Shown one piece after another: positions 33,741 to 42,500 of a stretch of DNA of 42,500 bases (positions are counted from its first letter, which is position 1; the number at the start of each line of letters is the position of its first letter). Under the pieces are notes generated by a model that saw only the letters and a program-made list of their open reading frames with translations, searched no databases and was not told where the DNA came from. Where the stretch lies: NCBI GenBank assembly GCA_905221605.1, contig CAJNDS010001491.1:488860-531359 (forward strand). Direction: 5' to 3'. A program made the translations under genes and the position numbers. This stretch comes from Symbiodinium natans (lineage: Eukaryota > Sar > Dinophyceae > Suessiales > Symbiodiniaceae).

Positions 33741-33781
33741 GGCCTCTCGTCTTCGAGTGCATTGCGCCTTTTGGGCGGCGC

Positions 33782-34254
33782 TCACAATGTTGCAATCCCG
33801 ATGATAGGAACCCCCACACTCAGTTGGTAAAATGGCTCATCCTGATGAACAGACAGAATGTTACACTCCTGTGGACGCTTTGCTTCCAGATGCACCTCGA
33901 ATCCAGGGTTTATAGGGGCCCCTTTAGGCTTTAGGATGTACTCGAAGATGCAACCGCTTGCACGCTGAACCCTGCAACCACGCAGCGTCTCAACAGCCCC
34001 CTCAAACATCTACAAGGCCGGGGCTCATAGTGACTCAGAATGCCAGTTTCCTAACCCCTAAACCCTAAACCCCAAACCATAAACCCTAAAAGAATGTGGA
34101 GGGTCCACCCACAAGTCCTATTCCCTGAATCCCCTGTACTCCTCCGGCGTCGAAGCACATGCGCGATCTCATTTCGACAAAGTCTTCCTCCAAGACCTCC
34201 GAGGCTTCACGGCAGGACTCAAAGCGTAAGAGCTTCACTACATGACACCCACAC
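33782..34254 (-). CDS. Last two exons of a gene, unknown protein
   Basis: Exon 34254-34140 has an excellent acceptor (TTGTTTTTTTAG) and donor GGA|GTACAG, and reads VVKLLRFESCREASEVLEED, then FVEMRSRMCFDAGG. A 130-base intron containing TTTAGGG units follows. Exon 34009-33782 (acceptor CCTTGTAG, phase 0) gives 75 codons: MFEGAVETLRGCRVQRASGC, IFEYILKPKGAPINPGFEVH, ..., YQLSVGVPIIGIATL and TGA. Phases agree. The protein ends in a hydrophobic beta-like segment. The family is not recognised. It is among the most protein-like short genes here. Upstream exons were not placed; the island 34515-34580 is a candidate. Confidence 0.7.
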
Positions 34255-34330
34255 CTAAAAAAACAACCTTAATCAAACTGGCTTAGCCCTCAACCCTGAA
34301 CCCTAAACCCCAAACCCGAACTAAGCCACA

Positions 34331-34336
34331 CACACA

Positions 34337-34379
<43 letters not shown>

Positions 34380-34385
34380 TCTCTC
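34331..34385. repeat. (CA)n(CT)n microsatellite, left half
   Basis: CT run that resumes at 34487-34510 after an inserted palindrome. Confidence 0.95.
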
Positions 34386-34486
34386 CTTAGGGGCTGAATA
34401 CCCTAGCCCGAAAAAGGGTGAACCTTTAGCACATCGTAGGGTTCTTTCTCCAAAACGGTTTAAAGGTTACCTACCCAGCCCCTAAG
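34386..34486. mobile_element. Palindromic element inserted in a CT microsatellite
   Basis: Ends CTTAGGGGCTG / CAGCCCCTAAG (11 bases, perfect), 101 bases long, with inner GGGTGAACCTTTA and TTTAAAGGTTACC pairing. CT repeats continue on both sides, so the insertion point is plain. Confidence 0.9.
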
Positions 34487-34569
34487 TCTCTCTCTCTCTC
34501 TCTCTCTCTTTCAGAGTGAGAGCTCGCAAGGCTCGGCCTCGATAAGTGTAGCTTCCTATTCCGATTTGC

Positions 34570-34680
34570 CGTTAGGCAAGGTCTAAGGTTTAGGGTTTAG
34601 GGTTTAGGGTTTAGGGTCTAGGGTCTAGGGTCTAGGGTTTAGGGTTCAGGGTTTAGGGTTTAGGGTTTAGGGTTTAGGGG
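34570..34680. repeat. TTTAGGG array with TCTAGGG run
   Basis: About 15 units, including three or four GGGTCTA in a row. Confidence 0.9.
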
Positions 34681-35129
34681 ATAAGGTTTATCGTTAAAGT
34701 AGGGTTTGGGAGTTGAAGGTTTAGCATGTGAGGCTGAGGGTTTGGGGTTTGTCTGCTTCTGATGGTCTGACTATGGCTGTCTGTGGGTGTCCCTGCAATG
34801 CGCTTAGAGTGTTGGGCAAACTGCTTCGCAGCCATGTGTTAGACCCTGGATAGGTAATTTCGGCAAAAGATCGGGCAGTCGCACAAGTATGGCTTTTTTG
34901 TCCCTGGAGCTGCCATATGTAGCCTACATTGCCATAGTGCCGTCGCAGCAACACACCGCGCCTACTTCTGAGGGCGGCGCGAAAACAAACTGACAAACAA
35001 CAAAACTGGTTTATGGTTTGAGGCTTAAAGCTTAGCCGCTATTGAACCAACAAATTGGGCCATGGGGTGGGCCACCAACCGCCTGTGGTGCTTATGGTCC
35101 AAAGTTGGCATCTTCTCTCTCTCCGAGAG

Positions 35130-37052
35130 CTACTTCTTGCGCTTCTTGCTAAATTTCGTATCAACATAACTGAGGGGGCAGAACTCATCGTAGCTCATCT
35201 CAGTAAAAGGATACGCATCGGCCCCGCATGCCATCATGAAAACGCGGAAAGCAGCCCGGCCAGTGAGGGATGATCCTCGAGGCTTCTGACCAAAGACTGC
35301 GGCCACAAGCTTTTGCACCTCATTGGCGGAGGCCAGCGAATACGTGCAGTCACGAGTCTGCTCATCACAGTCCATGCCAAAGAGAACAAAGTCGTCCGAG
35401 GTGCCCTCAAGGTCTTCTGCAACCTGAAAGGTGCCGGTTTCTGGATCGAATGCAGAGACCTGGGCCTTGATATCGGCAAACTCCTCATAGGAATATGCAC
35501 GAGCACGAGAGTGATGCTCATGCTCCAGATCCACAAACCTGGCAGAGTTGCCAACAGCACTGAAGATGCGGACACTCACCGTGCATGTGCGCGGCTGGCC
35601 GTCACCCTCGTCAACGACGTTGCCTTCATTGATGTAGAGCCCCTGGGCTGCTGCTTTTGCTTTGGGTGCGGAGAATCCAGCCTCTTTCAAGGCCTTCGCA
35701 TAATCCTGCCGCAAGGTCTTTAGCATTTTCCGACGGAATCGCGTCGACTCGAAGTAGTCCTCGTCGTTCTCGCCCAAATCCGACAAATCCTCCTCAGCTT
35801 CTTCCTCCTCCTCAAAGTCCGCTTGCACGCGCGATTCAGCTTCTTGACGCAATTCGTACCAGGCCCTCCACTCCTCCTCCAGCACCGAAGAATCCCAGCA
35901 TCCGGTCTTTGTTATGTCCAGGCGGAACTCCTTCACCGCTTTCCTTGTGAAGCTGTTGGCTGGAAGGTCACAAAACCTCCTGCCTTTCTGTTGATCTTGT
36001 CTCTTGCGAAAGCTTGCCACAAGTTCGCGTTTCTTCTGCACAGCCTCAGAGATCCTGTGCAACTGGGCAAGGTACGTTCTGAGCTCTTCCAAACAAACCT
36101 TGCCTTCACAGGGTCCTCTCCGACCCTCCGAATCCTCACCATCTTCGCAGTCTTCACCGTCCTCCCAGCCTCCTTCGAAGTAGAGGTTCATCTTCAAAGT
36201 CCTGGGGGCAATGCCAAGCAATTCAAGCCCAAGGGCTTGGTGGGATCCTGCAGGGGCCGGCGCTGCCGCTTTGGGGTCAACCTCTTCGAAAGTCATCGTG
36301 CCGTCCTTGCGTTGGGACTTCTGTGCAAAAGCACGCAGGGGGCTTTTGAAGCTGATCGTCAGCATGTGCTGCGCTTCATCCGCAACAACATCCTCAATCT
36401 CAAGGGCCGCTGAAGCAAGCTCGCCTTTGGAGCGGGTCTGGTCCAGACCCGGGATGCTCCGCGGCATCTGGTCATCTTCACTGTCATCATCATCAGCATC
36501 GAAGTCACCATACTCATCAGAGAAGCAATCCCCTTCATGATCGAAATCATCATACAGGAAAGAGAGGACGCGAGGAGCGGAGATCTCGTCAAGCAGCATG
36601 CCGAACTCCATCTTGCTCCGTTTCCTCTTGTTTTTGACATGCTTCTTGCCAACGATCTTCTGGTAATCTGTTCTTGTAACAACTACTCCAACAACTCCAG
36701 AAAGCTTCCGAATCACAAACTCCAGGTTTGTGTGGAGTTGCTTCCTCGTGACCGTCTCGGCGAAGCTCCGCTTCTGCCCAATGAAGCTTCGCCCAATGAA
36801 CTCCATGATCGAATGGCACTCCGACCCCAAACCCCACAGAGGGTTTGGCACGGTCACATCCGGGGAGGACGGATCCTCCCCTGCATTGATGGTGATGGTG
36901 TGGCACAGCCCGCCACCGGCGAACTCCACCTTCTTCACTCGGAACACCAGCCGACATTCTTCGTCGAACTCAGGATCATCTTCGAAGCGCTTCTCTAGAG
37001 CCCTGGGGCCCTTCTTCACAGCAGTGACATACTCTTCAAGGTCCTCTAACAT
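35130..37052 (-). CDS. 640-residue acidic protein with basic C-terminal tail, intronless
   Basis: Single open frame from ATG to TAG; no telomere repeats for 2 kb. Residues 130-148 are basic (KKHVKNKRKRSK). Acidic tracts lie at about 165-194 (DADDDDSEDD), 295-310 and 413-432 (FEEEEEAEEDLSDLGENDED). A coiled-coil-like charged helix runs about 318-355 (LAQLHRISEAVQKKREL). The C-terminus KKRKK is a nuclear-localisation-like signal. Cysteines are scattered without a finger pattern. I do not recognise a domain; a nuclear chaperone-like or chromatin role would be only a guess from charge. The N-terminal MLEDLEEYV start is the first ATG. A decayed copy of its 3' end lies at 30594-30925. Antisense frames in this interval are shadows. 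Lack of introns next to repeat-intron genes suggests a retrocopy. Confidence 0.85.
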   Translation of the reverse strand: MLEDLEEYVTAVKKGPRALEKRFEDDPEFDEECRLVFRVKKVEFAGGGLCHTITINAGEDPSSPDVTVPNPLWGLGSECHSIMEFIGRSFIGQKRSFAETVTRKQLHTNLEFVIRKLSGVVGVVVTRTDYQKIVGKKHVKNKRKRSKMEFGMLLDEISAPRVLSFLYDDFDHEGDCFSDEYGDFDADDDDSEDDQMPRSIPGLDQTRSKGELASAALEIEDVVADEAQHMLTISFKSPLRAFAQKSQRKDGTMTFEEVDPKAAAPAPAGSHQALGLELLGIAPRTLKMNLYFEGGWEDGEDCEDGEDSEGRRGPCEGKVCLEELRTYLAQLHRISEAVQKKRELVASFRKRQDQQKGRRFCDLPANSFTRKAVKEFRLDITKTGCWDSSVLEEEWRAWYELRQEAESRVQADFEEEEEAEEDLSDLGENDEDYFESTRFRRKMLKTLRQDYAKALKEAGFSAPKAKAAAQGLYINEGNVVDEGDGQPRTCTVSVRIFSAVGNSARFVDLEHEHHSRARAYSYEEFADIKAQVSAFDPETGTFQVAEDLEGTSDDFVLFGMDCDEQTRDCTYSLASANEVQKLVAAVFGQKPRGSSLTGRAAFRVFMMACGADAYPFTEMSYDEFCPLSYVDTKFSKKRKK

Positions 37053-37117
37053 GAGTGGTATGGCAAGGCACGACCGTTCGCCTGCCGCAGGCTATCTTAC
37101 TTTGCAATTTCTTCTGG

Positions 37118-37175
37118 TTGTCCTAACTTAGGTACATACAACCCTAATCAGTGGGCTGCCTGCCCATGAACCTTC
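37118..37175. mobile_element. Element family E copy near a gene start
   Basis: CTTAGGTACATACAACCCTA and CTGCCCATGAACCTTCAAGT, 70-120 bases upstream of the ATG of the 640-residue gene. It could carry or replace promoter sequence; nothing shows that directly. Confidence 0.5.
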
Positions 37176-37425
37176 AAGTGTGATCGAGCGACTTCTCAGT
37201 TTGTCTTTTTCGGCTTGTCTCCTTGAGACAATTCCCTCTGAAATTAAGTTTTGTCAACTCCATTTTGTGCATGCTTACCATGGGGCATTCCCGCTTGAGC
37301 TTCATCAGAAAGCATCAGAACAAGGCCATGCTCGCCAGAACATGGTAGGTTTGGACCTGGTTGCTACTTCCAAGCTCAAACTCAAATCTCCAAAGGTGTC
37401 AACACCCGTTGACTTGCTACCTGAA
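37176..37425. other. Unique upstream region of the 640-residue gene
   Basis: Repeat-free, with an 80-codon plus frame (LLETIPSEIKFCQLHFVHAY) that lacks an ATG at its first codon and any splice context. It may hold the promoter and 5' untranslated region of the minus gene. Confidence 0.4.
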
Positions 37426-37569
37426 CAAACCCTAAGCCCTAAGCCCTAAGCCCTAAGCCCTAAACCCTCAGCCCACCAATCTTCAAAACCCTAAACCCTA
37501 AACCCTAAACCCTAAACCCTAAGCCCTAAACCCTAAACCCTAAACCCTCAACCCCAGAAGCACAAGTAC

Positions 37570-39036
37570 CTCAGGTTGGCCACTGGGCCCAGGGGCTCCA
37601 TCTGCACCTGCCAGGGCGATGAGCCCAAACCCCCCCTGCCTCCTTTAGGGTTGGGTTTAGGGTTTAGGGTTTAGGGTTTAGGGTTTAGGGTTTAGGGTTT
37701 AGGGTTTAGGGTTTAGGGTGTAGAGTGTAGGGTTTAGGGAAACCCCCCCCCCCCCCCGTGCCTCCTCTGATTTACGGTTTTAGAGTAATTAAAGGTTAGG
37801 ATTTAGGGTTTAGGATTAGGGTTTAGGATTTAGGGTTTAGGATTTCAGGGTTTAGGATTCAGGGTTTAGGATTCAGGGTTTAGGATTTCGGGTCTAGGAT
37901 TTAGGGTTTGGGGTGTAACTTAGGGTTAGGGGGGTCAGGGGCTTGGGGGTTCTGGCTGGGGCCTAAGGGGTTTCAGGGTTTTTGTGATGGGGTCACCCCG
38001 AAACCCTAGACCCTCAAAAACCCTAAACCCGAAACACCCAACCCCCGACAACCCCACAACCTTTCAACCCGAAAACCTCGAAACCCTAAATCCTAAATGC
38101 CTCCCTCAACCCTAAATCCTAAACCCTAAATCCTAAACTCGAAACCCCAAACTCTAAACCCTAAACCCTAAACCCCGTTGAGAGGCACAGCCAAACACAT
38201 TCCCGGCACCTTTGCTGTCGCTGCTTTCGCCTGCCTCTGCACCTTACCAAGGGGGGCTTTCGGGTAGGGTTTAGGGTTTAGGGTTTAGGGTTTAGGGTTT
38301 AGGGTTTAGGGTTTAGGGTTTAGGGTTTAGGGTTTAGGGTTTAGGGTTTAGGGTTTAGGGTTTAGGGTTTAGGGTTTAGGGTTTAGGGTTTAGGGTTTAG
38401 GGTTTAGGGTGGGTAGGGTTTAGGGTTTAGGGTTTAGGGTTTAGGGTTTAGGGTTTAGGGTTTAGGGTTTAGGGTTTAGGGTTTAGGGTTTAGGGTTTAG
38501 GGTTTAGGGTGGTTCAGGGGCACTTATAAACCCAACTATAACTGCACGTATAAGCCTCTCTGCCCCCTAAGCAGGTTGCAAGTAGACTTATAAGTACCGG
38601 GGTTTTCGGGACTCAGGATTTTGGGGTCTGCGGTTCAGGAAGTTCGCACTTTGCAGTCTGGGGTTTAGGGTTGTACTTGGGGGGATGCTCCAGGGCTTCT
38701 CCTCTTTCGGACTTAGGGTTGCTTGGGATTTGAACCCTAAACCCTAAACCCGGAACCCTAAACTCTTAAGAGCCCACCAAAAATGGAAGATATTCTTCTT
38801 CCTGACAAAGGAAATGTTCTTTTAGTCTTGAGGGGCTCCTAAGCAGGGAACCCTGAACCCTGAACCCTGAACCCTAAACCCTAAACCCTAAGCCCTAAAC
38901 CCTAGACCCTAAACCCTAAACCCTAAACCCCAAACCCTAAACCCTAAACCCGAAGCCTGGGAGTATTCTCGGGGCCGCTGCCGAGGTCTGCATGTGGCGC
39001 ATCCGGCACGGCCGGCGCTTCGTGGATCAGGGGCGC
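37570..39036 (-). CDS. Three-exon gene block, unknown protein
   Basis: Minus exons 39036-38950, 38242-38174 and 37607-37570, all starting in phase 0. Acceptors are GATTCGAG, TTGGTAAG and ATCGCCCTGGCAG; donors are CGG|GTTTAGGG, GGG|GTTTAGGG and AG|GTACTT. Pieces are APLIHEAPAVPDAPHADLGS and GPENTPRLR, VQRQAKAATAKVPGMCLAVP, and VQMEPLGPVANL. The first two introns begin exactly in the telomere repeat. Proline- and alanine-rich, partly disordered in character; family unknown. Confidence 0.6.
38265..38515. repeat. Longest TTTAGGG array
   Basis: About 35 nearly perfect units, broken once by GGGTGGGTA near 38409. Confidence 0.95.
38515..38602. mobile_element. Element family E, diverged copy
   Basis: CACTTATAAACCCAACTATA at the left and AGTAGACTTATAAGTACC at the right; it directly follows the longest TTTAGGG array. 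Confidence 0.55.
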
Positions 39037-39289
39037 CTCGAATCATGCTTGCGGTTTAGGGTTTAGGGTTTAGGGTTTAGGGTTTAGGGTTTAGGGTTCA
39101 GGGTTCAGGGTTTAGGGTTTAGGGTTTAGGGTTGAGGGTTGGCATTTGGGGTTGGGGACTTGGGTTTATGGGGTTGGGGGTTGGTGATTTGGGGTTTATG
39201 GTGTTGAGGGTTGGGGGTTTGGGGCTCATTGGGGCTTATACGGTTGAGGTGTTGGGGTTTTGGGGTTGAGGATGCCATTTGAGGCTTCT

Positions 39290-39365
39290 GGACTTCACAC
39301 AAAGCTCGGCGAAGCAAGCGCCGTCCCTTCCACAAGGATGTGGACCGGGCCTCTCCACCAAGGGC
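39290..39365 (-). CDS. Candidate exon, unknown protein
   Basis: The minus strand reads AALGGEARSTSLWKGRRLLR and RALC to a T|GTGAAG donor; the frame also stays open beyond (EVQKPQMASS). The acceptor is not clear. Flanks are G-type on the left and C-type on the right. Confidence 0.4.
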
Positions 39366-39499
39366 GGCTTAACCCTGAACCCTAAACCCTAATCCCAAAA
39401 ACCCAAAACCCAAACCCAGGATTCTTAAAGGGACCGCTACCGACCCCCAAAACCATGAACTCGACAGTTTGCTGCATCGCGCCTCCTCCTCCTCCTCAC

Positions 39500-40136
39500 C
39501 AGCTGGCGTGTCGGCGTTCACCTCCTGGGGGTCTGCCTGCAGCTTTCCCAGGTAGTGCGGAGGCCACGCCTAAGCCCAAGCCCCCCTAGAACCCTAGCCT
39601 AAGCCCCCAAACATCCCCAAACGCTCAACCCTCAACCCTCTAAACCCTAAACCCCTTTAACAACCGCCCCCCCCCCCCCCCCCAAAAAAAAAAAAAAAAA
39701 AAACGACGCAGGGCCTCGACTGGAGCCGGCGGCTCCACGGCCACCTCCTGCTTCACATCCTGCTGGGTTGAGGGTTTAGGGTTTAGGGTTTGGGGTTTAG
39801 GGTTTAGGGTTCAGGGTAGAGGGTTCGGGGTTGAGGGTTGAGGGTGTGGGGTTTGGGGTTCAGGGTTGAGGGTTGAGGGTGTAGGGCGTGGGGTATTTAG
39901 GGTTTAGGGTTCGAGGGTTTAGGGTTTAGGTCGAGGAGGTAAGTCATCGGATCCCCCTGCCCCCTTCCGTCCCCAAAAGGGACTTGGGTTGAGGGTCTCG
40001 AGTTTAGGGCTTGGATGTAGGGTTTAGGGCCCTCACCCCTCCTAAAACCTCTAAAGCCACTGCACATCTTGAGACTGCACCTCCGCCTCCTCCAGGTCGT
40101 CGAAGTCGAACATGTTCCTTTCCAGAGGCGATAGGG
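39500..40136 (-). CDS. Three-exon gene block, acidic/proline-rich protein
   Basis: Exon 40136-40081 (acceptor AACCCTTCAG, donor GAG|GTGCAG) reads LSPLERNMFDFDDLEEAE. Exon 39759-39708 (acceptor CAACCCAGCAG, donor C|GTCGTT) reads DVKQEVAVEPPAPVEAL. Both meet in phase 0. Exon 39536-39500 (acceptor GCTGCAG, donor G|GTGAGG) reads ADPQEVNADTPA in its best frame, though the inherited phase would choose another, so that link is uncertain. The intron after 39708 starts GTCG followed by a 20-T and 17-G run on the coding strand. The family is unknown. Confidence 0.5.
39667..39703. repeat. Poly-C followed by poly-A
   Basis: 17 C then 20 A in plus view, immediately beside a predicted splice donor. Confidence 0.9.
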
Positions 40137-40159
40137 CTGAAGGGTTTCAGCGGGGGGAG

Positions 40160-40400
40160 GTTTAGGATTTGCGCGTTTCGAGGCCCGAAGGAAGGCAAAG
40201 ACTCCTCACATAGCAGAAGTCAGCTGCGGGGCACCAGGGATGCCATTCAGGTGCTTCACGCAGAACCCCCTGCGGCCCCAAGCCCTTGATACTGGCACTG
40301 TTTGCAAAACTCGGATGCCAATGGTAACTCCGAACGGGGCCTAAACCCTCCGCACCGGGCGAGTCAGCCCAGACCCCTGAACACCCACCTACGCCCATAA
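40160..40400 (-). CDS. Open minus region, possible exon
   Basis: A 78-codon minus frame with protein-like pieces (GLGPQGVLREAPEWHPWCPA, DFCYVRSLCLPSG). Several AG acceptors (TGCCAG, GGCCGCAG, CCCCGCAG) lie inside. The plus strand is also open, so it is tentative. Confidence 0.35.
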
Positions 40401-40458
40401 ACCTTCTAAACCTAACCCCCGAAAGCCACTAAACCCTAAACCCTAAACCTCACGAAAT

Positions 40459-40530
40459 GTCCAGGTACCCGAGGCTCCCACTGAAACAGCGACTGGGCGG
40501 CTCCAGCAACCCGTCGTGGGACGGAAAAAA
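40459..40530 (-). CDS. Candidate exon, frame uncertain
   Basis: Island with CCCTAAA on the left and TTTAGGG on the right. After TTGCTGGAG the minus strand reads either AQSLFQWEPR to a GTACCT donor or SRCFSGSLGYLDI to a GTGAGG donor. Confidence 0.4.
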
Positions 40531-40603
40531 CAGGGGACGAGGGTTTAGGGTTTAGGGTTTAGGGTTTAGGGTTCAAGGCTTTGAGTGAGTTTTGGTTCAG
40601 GGT

Positions 40604-40864
40604 TTAGAGGCTTGGGGGGTTTGGGGCTTTGTGGGATCTGGAGCTTAGGCTTCTTTCTCTTTTCACGGGGGATTGGGGACTTCGCTGTTGTGGTGTGGAG
40701 TGTGGATCTTCCTCCAAGCCTGAAAGACAGCTTCCGGCTGACCAAGACGTGATTTGCATGGCGCACGTGGCACACATAAGCCAACCCTGAGGGGCCTGAG
40801 GGGTGGCGGGAGTCCCCCCGCCTCTTCGAGCCCAAACGCTTTCATAGCCCTGGATCCGAAGCAT
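40604..40864 (-). CDS. Open frame, possible exon with Ser/Arg-rich end
   Basis: An 86-codon minus frame with a CATCAM-type cysteine pair and the piece SPQSPVKRERSLSSRSHK, which is SR-like. Another frame (MKAFGLEEAGGLPPPLRPLR followed by a GTTGGC donor) is equally good for the 5' half. Only one can be right. Confidence 0.35.
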   Translation of the reverse strand: MLRIQGYESVWARRGGGTPATPQAPQGWLMCATCAMQITSWSAGSCLSGLEEDPHSTPQQRSPQSPVKRERSLSSRSHKAPNPPSL

Positions 40865-40953
40865 CTTAAACCCTAAACGCTTTTAAACCCTAGACCCTCA
40901 ACACAACAACCACTAACCTTTGAACCCCCGAAGCTTTTGGAACCCCAAACTTG

Positions 40954-40980
40954 CCCCCCCCCCCCCCCCCCCCCCCCCGG
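40954..40980. repeat. Poly-C tract
   Basis: About 24 C bases. C or G homopolymers of 9-25 bases recur near palindromic elements and intron ends in this window. Confidence 0.95.
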
Positions 40981-41058
40981 GGGTTTGGAGTTTAAGTTAA
41001 ACCCTAAACCCTAAACCTTAAACCCTAAACCCTAGACCCTAAACCCTAAACCCTAAAC

Positions 41059-41146
41059 CCTTTGTAGCGCCGCGCATTTCTTCTCATGCCATCGCTACGG
41101 AGGTATGGAAGGAGCACAGGGCGGCACCGTGGAGCCCAGGGCGCCA
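41059..41146 (-). CDS. Internal exon, unknown protein
   Basis: Acceptor GGCTTCCTTGACAG, two bases, 28 codons APWAPRCRPVLLPYLRSDGM and RRNARRYK, donor GG|GTTTAGGG in the repeat. It is basic and arginine-rich. Canonical flanks: CCCTAAA at 40995-41058 and TTTAGGG from 41165. Confidence 0.6.
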
Positions 41147-41164
41147 CTGTCAAGGAAGCCACGG

Positions 41165-41280
41165 GGTTTAAGGTTTAGGGTTTAGGGTTTAGGGTTTAGG
41201 GTTTAGGGTTTAGGGTTTAGGGTTTAGGGTTTAGGTTTTAGGGTTTAGGGTTTAGGGTTTAGGGTTTCGGGTTTAGGGTC
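41165..41280. repeat. TTTAGGG array
   Basis: About 16 units. Confidence 0.95.
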
Positions 41281-41364
41281 TAGGGTTCAGGATTTTTAGG
41301 GATATGGGGTTTGAGGTTTAGGGTTTCGGGGTTTTGGATTTAGGGTTTGGGGTTTTGGGTTTAG

Positions 41365-41800
41365 GGTTCAGAAAATTAGGGTCAGGGGTTTAGGGTGCAG
41401 GGTTCAGGAAATCTATGGTCAGGGGTTTAGGGTTCAGGAAATCTAAGGTCAGGGATTTGGGGCTTGGGTTTAGGGTTTAGGGTTCAGCTGGGTTTGGGGC
41501 TTTACCGGGTTTCGTCTTTAGGGTTCAGGAAATTTAAGGTCTGGGTTTGGGGTTTAGGGTTTCGAGTTCAGGGATTCAGGAAATTTAGGGTCTGGGGTTC
41601 GGGGTTTAGGCTTTAGGGTTCAGGAAATTTAGGGTCTAGATTTGGGGTTTGGGGTCTAGGGTTATGGTTTAGGGTTCAGGACATTTATGGTCAGGGGTTT
41701 AGGATTCAGGCTTTAGGGTTCAGGAAATTTGGGTCAGGGGTCGGGGGTTTGGGGTTTGGGATTTAGAGTTCAAGGGTTCAGGAAATTTAGGGTCTGGGGC
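41365..41800. repeat. Higher-order tandem repeat built on TTTAGGG text
   Basis: About nine irregular units of 28-60 bases, each with TTCAGGAAATTTAGGGTC and a TTTAGGG-like remainder. It is a minisatellite that grew out of decayed telomere repeat. Confidence 0.8.
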
Positions 41801-41953
41801 TTCATCCCGGGGCCTATCTGGTTAGATTCGGGGGTAGCTTGGATCGAGCTGACAAGGGCTGATGATGTCAGTATTTATTTGTTCTATATGGAACAATCAT
41901 GGGCTGTTATTTGCTTTATTTCGGGCAAGAACATTGGCGTGTTGATGTTGTAG
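41800..41953 (+). CDS. Open frame on plus strand, doubtful
   Basis: After the minisatellite the plus strand stays open for about 50 codons with protein-like text (WLDSGVAWIELTRADDVSIY, AVICFISGKNIGVLML) and a stop. The upstream part of the frame is repeat-derived. The minus strand has stops here. It may be a terminal exon of a plus-strand gene or a relic. Confidence 0.3.
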
Positions 41954-41974
41954 ATGCTCCTGTCTTAGGGCTCA

Positions 41975-42075
41975 GGGTACGCCCAATTATAACCATATCA
42001 GGGTAATTCAGGGGGCTGAGAAGTGGGTTATACAGCTATAGTTGGTTTTTAAGCACCACGAACCCCCAAGTAGTG
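41975..42075. mobile_element. Element family E, diverged copy
   Basis: CGCCCAATTATAACCATATC at the left and GGTTTTTAAGCACCACGAAC followed by CCCCAAGTAG at the right. Confidence 0.5.
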
Positions 42076-42079
42076 GTGC

Positions 42080-42500
42080 GGGTAGGTCCGGCTCCTGAGC
42101 CTTCCAGTCCGAAACCCCACAGAAAAAAGGACCGTGGCTCCTACCCAGGCCCCTCGGTGCCTTCACTCGGGATCTAAAACCTATAAAGCAGACGAATAGC
42201 TCTTCACCTCTGCGGTATGAAATGATTCCGGGGGTACGTCGAGGGCGTTTTGTTCCTGTAGTTGAGGGTTAGGCTCTATGGTGGTCTAAAGGTTTAGACT
42301 TCGAGGTTTCAGGTTTTGTAGATCATGGATCGCCCTCGGATCCCCCATGTGACAGATCGTCGCATGTCTCAAAAGTACGAAGAGTAGGCCAAAAATGAAG
42401 TCATCCACAGCCCTAAAGTCATGATCTGTTGCTCTAGACTGCAGACTTCTACGAGTATTGCACCACTGGTGGCCACAATGTAACCCTAAACCCTCACCCT
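42080..42500. other. Unassigned unique sequence
   Basis: No exon, RNA gene or palindrome could be supported. The last bases start a new CCCTAAA array. Confidence 0.4.

Noticed and set aside
35234-37131. Many 60-200 codon frames overlapping the 640-residue gene
   Set aside because: They are shadow frames of one long GC-rich coding region; the 640-codon frame is the only one with consistent length and composition.

Overview
This window looks like nuclear DNA of a complex alga, most likely a dinoflagellate or a close alveolate relative. The evidence is a plant/alveolate-type telomere unit (TTTAGGG/CCCTAAA), almost one-sided coding on the minus strand, GT donors mixed with apparent GC donors, and very repeat-rich non-coding DNA. 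No spliced-leader sequence or rRNA was found, so the lineage is inferred.

The dominant feature is about a hundred short arrays of telomere-like repeats in both orientations. They are not chromosome ends. On the plus strand, most short unique islands have CCCTAAA on their left and TTTAGGG on their right. Many of these islands translate on the minus strand as exons with splice sites. On the coding strand the introns therefore often start GTTTAGGG(TTTAGGG)n and end (CCCTAAA)n..AG, so telomere repeats supply the donor and both intron ends are complementary. Long runs of exons keep reading frame across these introns: 12 exons from 20.5 to 16.5 kb, 6 from 7.2 to 5.8 kb, 4 from 25.3 to 23.7 kb, and 4 from 12.2 to 10.9 kb. 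I call genes from that phase agreement; each single short exon is weaker.

Layout, all minus strand unless stated. 0.9-4.3 kb: last exons of a gene, with a WD40-like exon. 5.8-8.4 kb: a six-exon block and neighbours. 10.9-13.0 kb: the C-lobe of a protein kinase with its stop codon. 14.4-15.7 kb: an intronless gene for a microbial-type PARG/macro-fold protein with an N-terminal cysteine-rich region and a degenerate catalytic loop. 16.1-20.5 kb: a kinase-like gene that has lost HRD and apparently DFG and APE. 21.2-30.4 kb: exon groups of unrecognised proteins. 30.6-30.9 kb: a decayed copy of the 3' end of the 640-residue gene. 31.7-34.3 kb: the ends of two genes. 35.1-37.1 kb: an intronless 640-residue acidic protein gene ending in a basic tail. 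37.6-41.1 kb: further exon groups.

Between exons lie several families of short palindromic (MITE-like) elements. One family carries GTTAGTAGGG at one end and CCCTACTAACC..AG at the other, which is what a self-contained intron would need. The two intronless genes contrast sharply with the exon-in-telomere-repeat genes and may be retrocopies. Two kinase-like genes lie on either side of the PARG-like gene; nothing shows that they work together.
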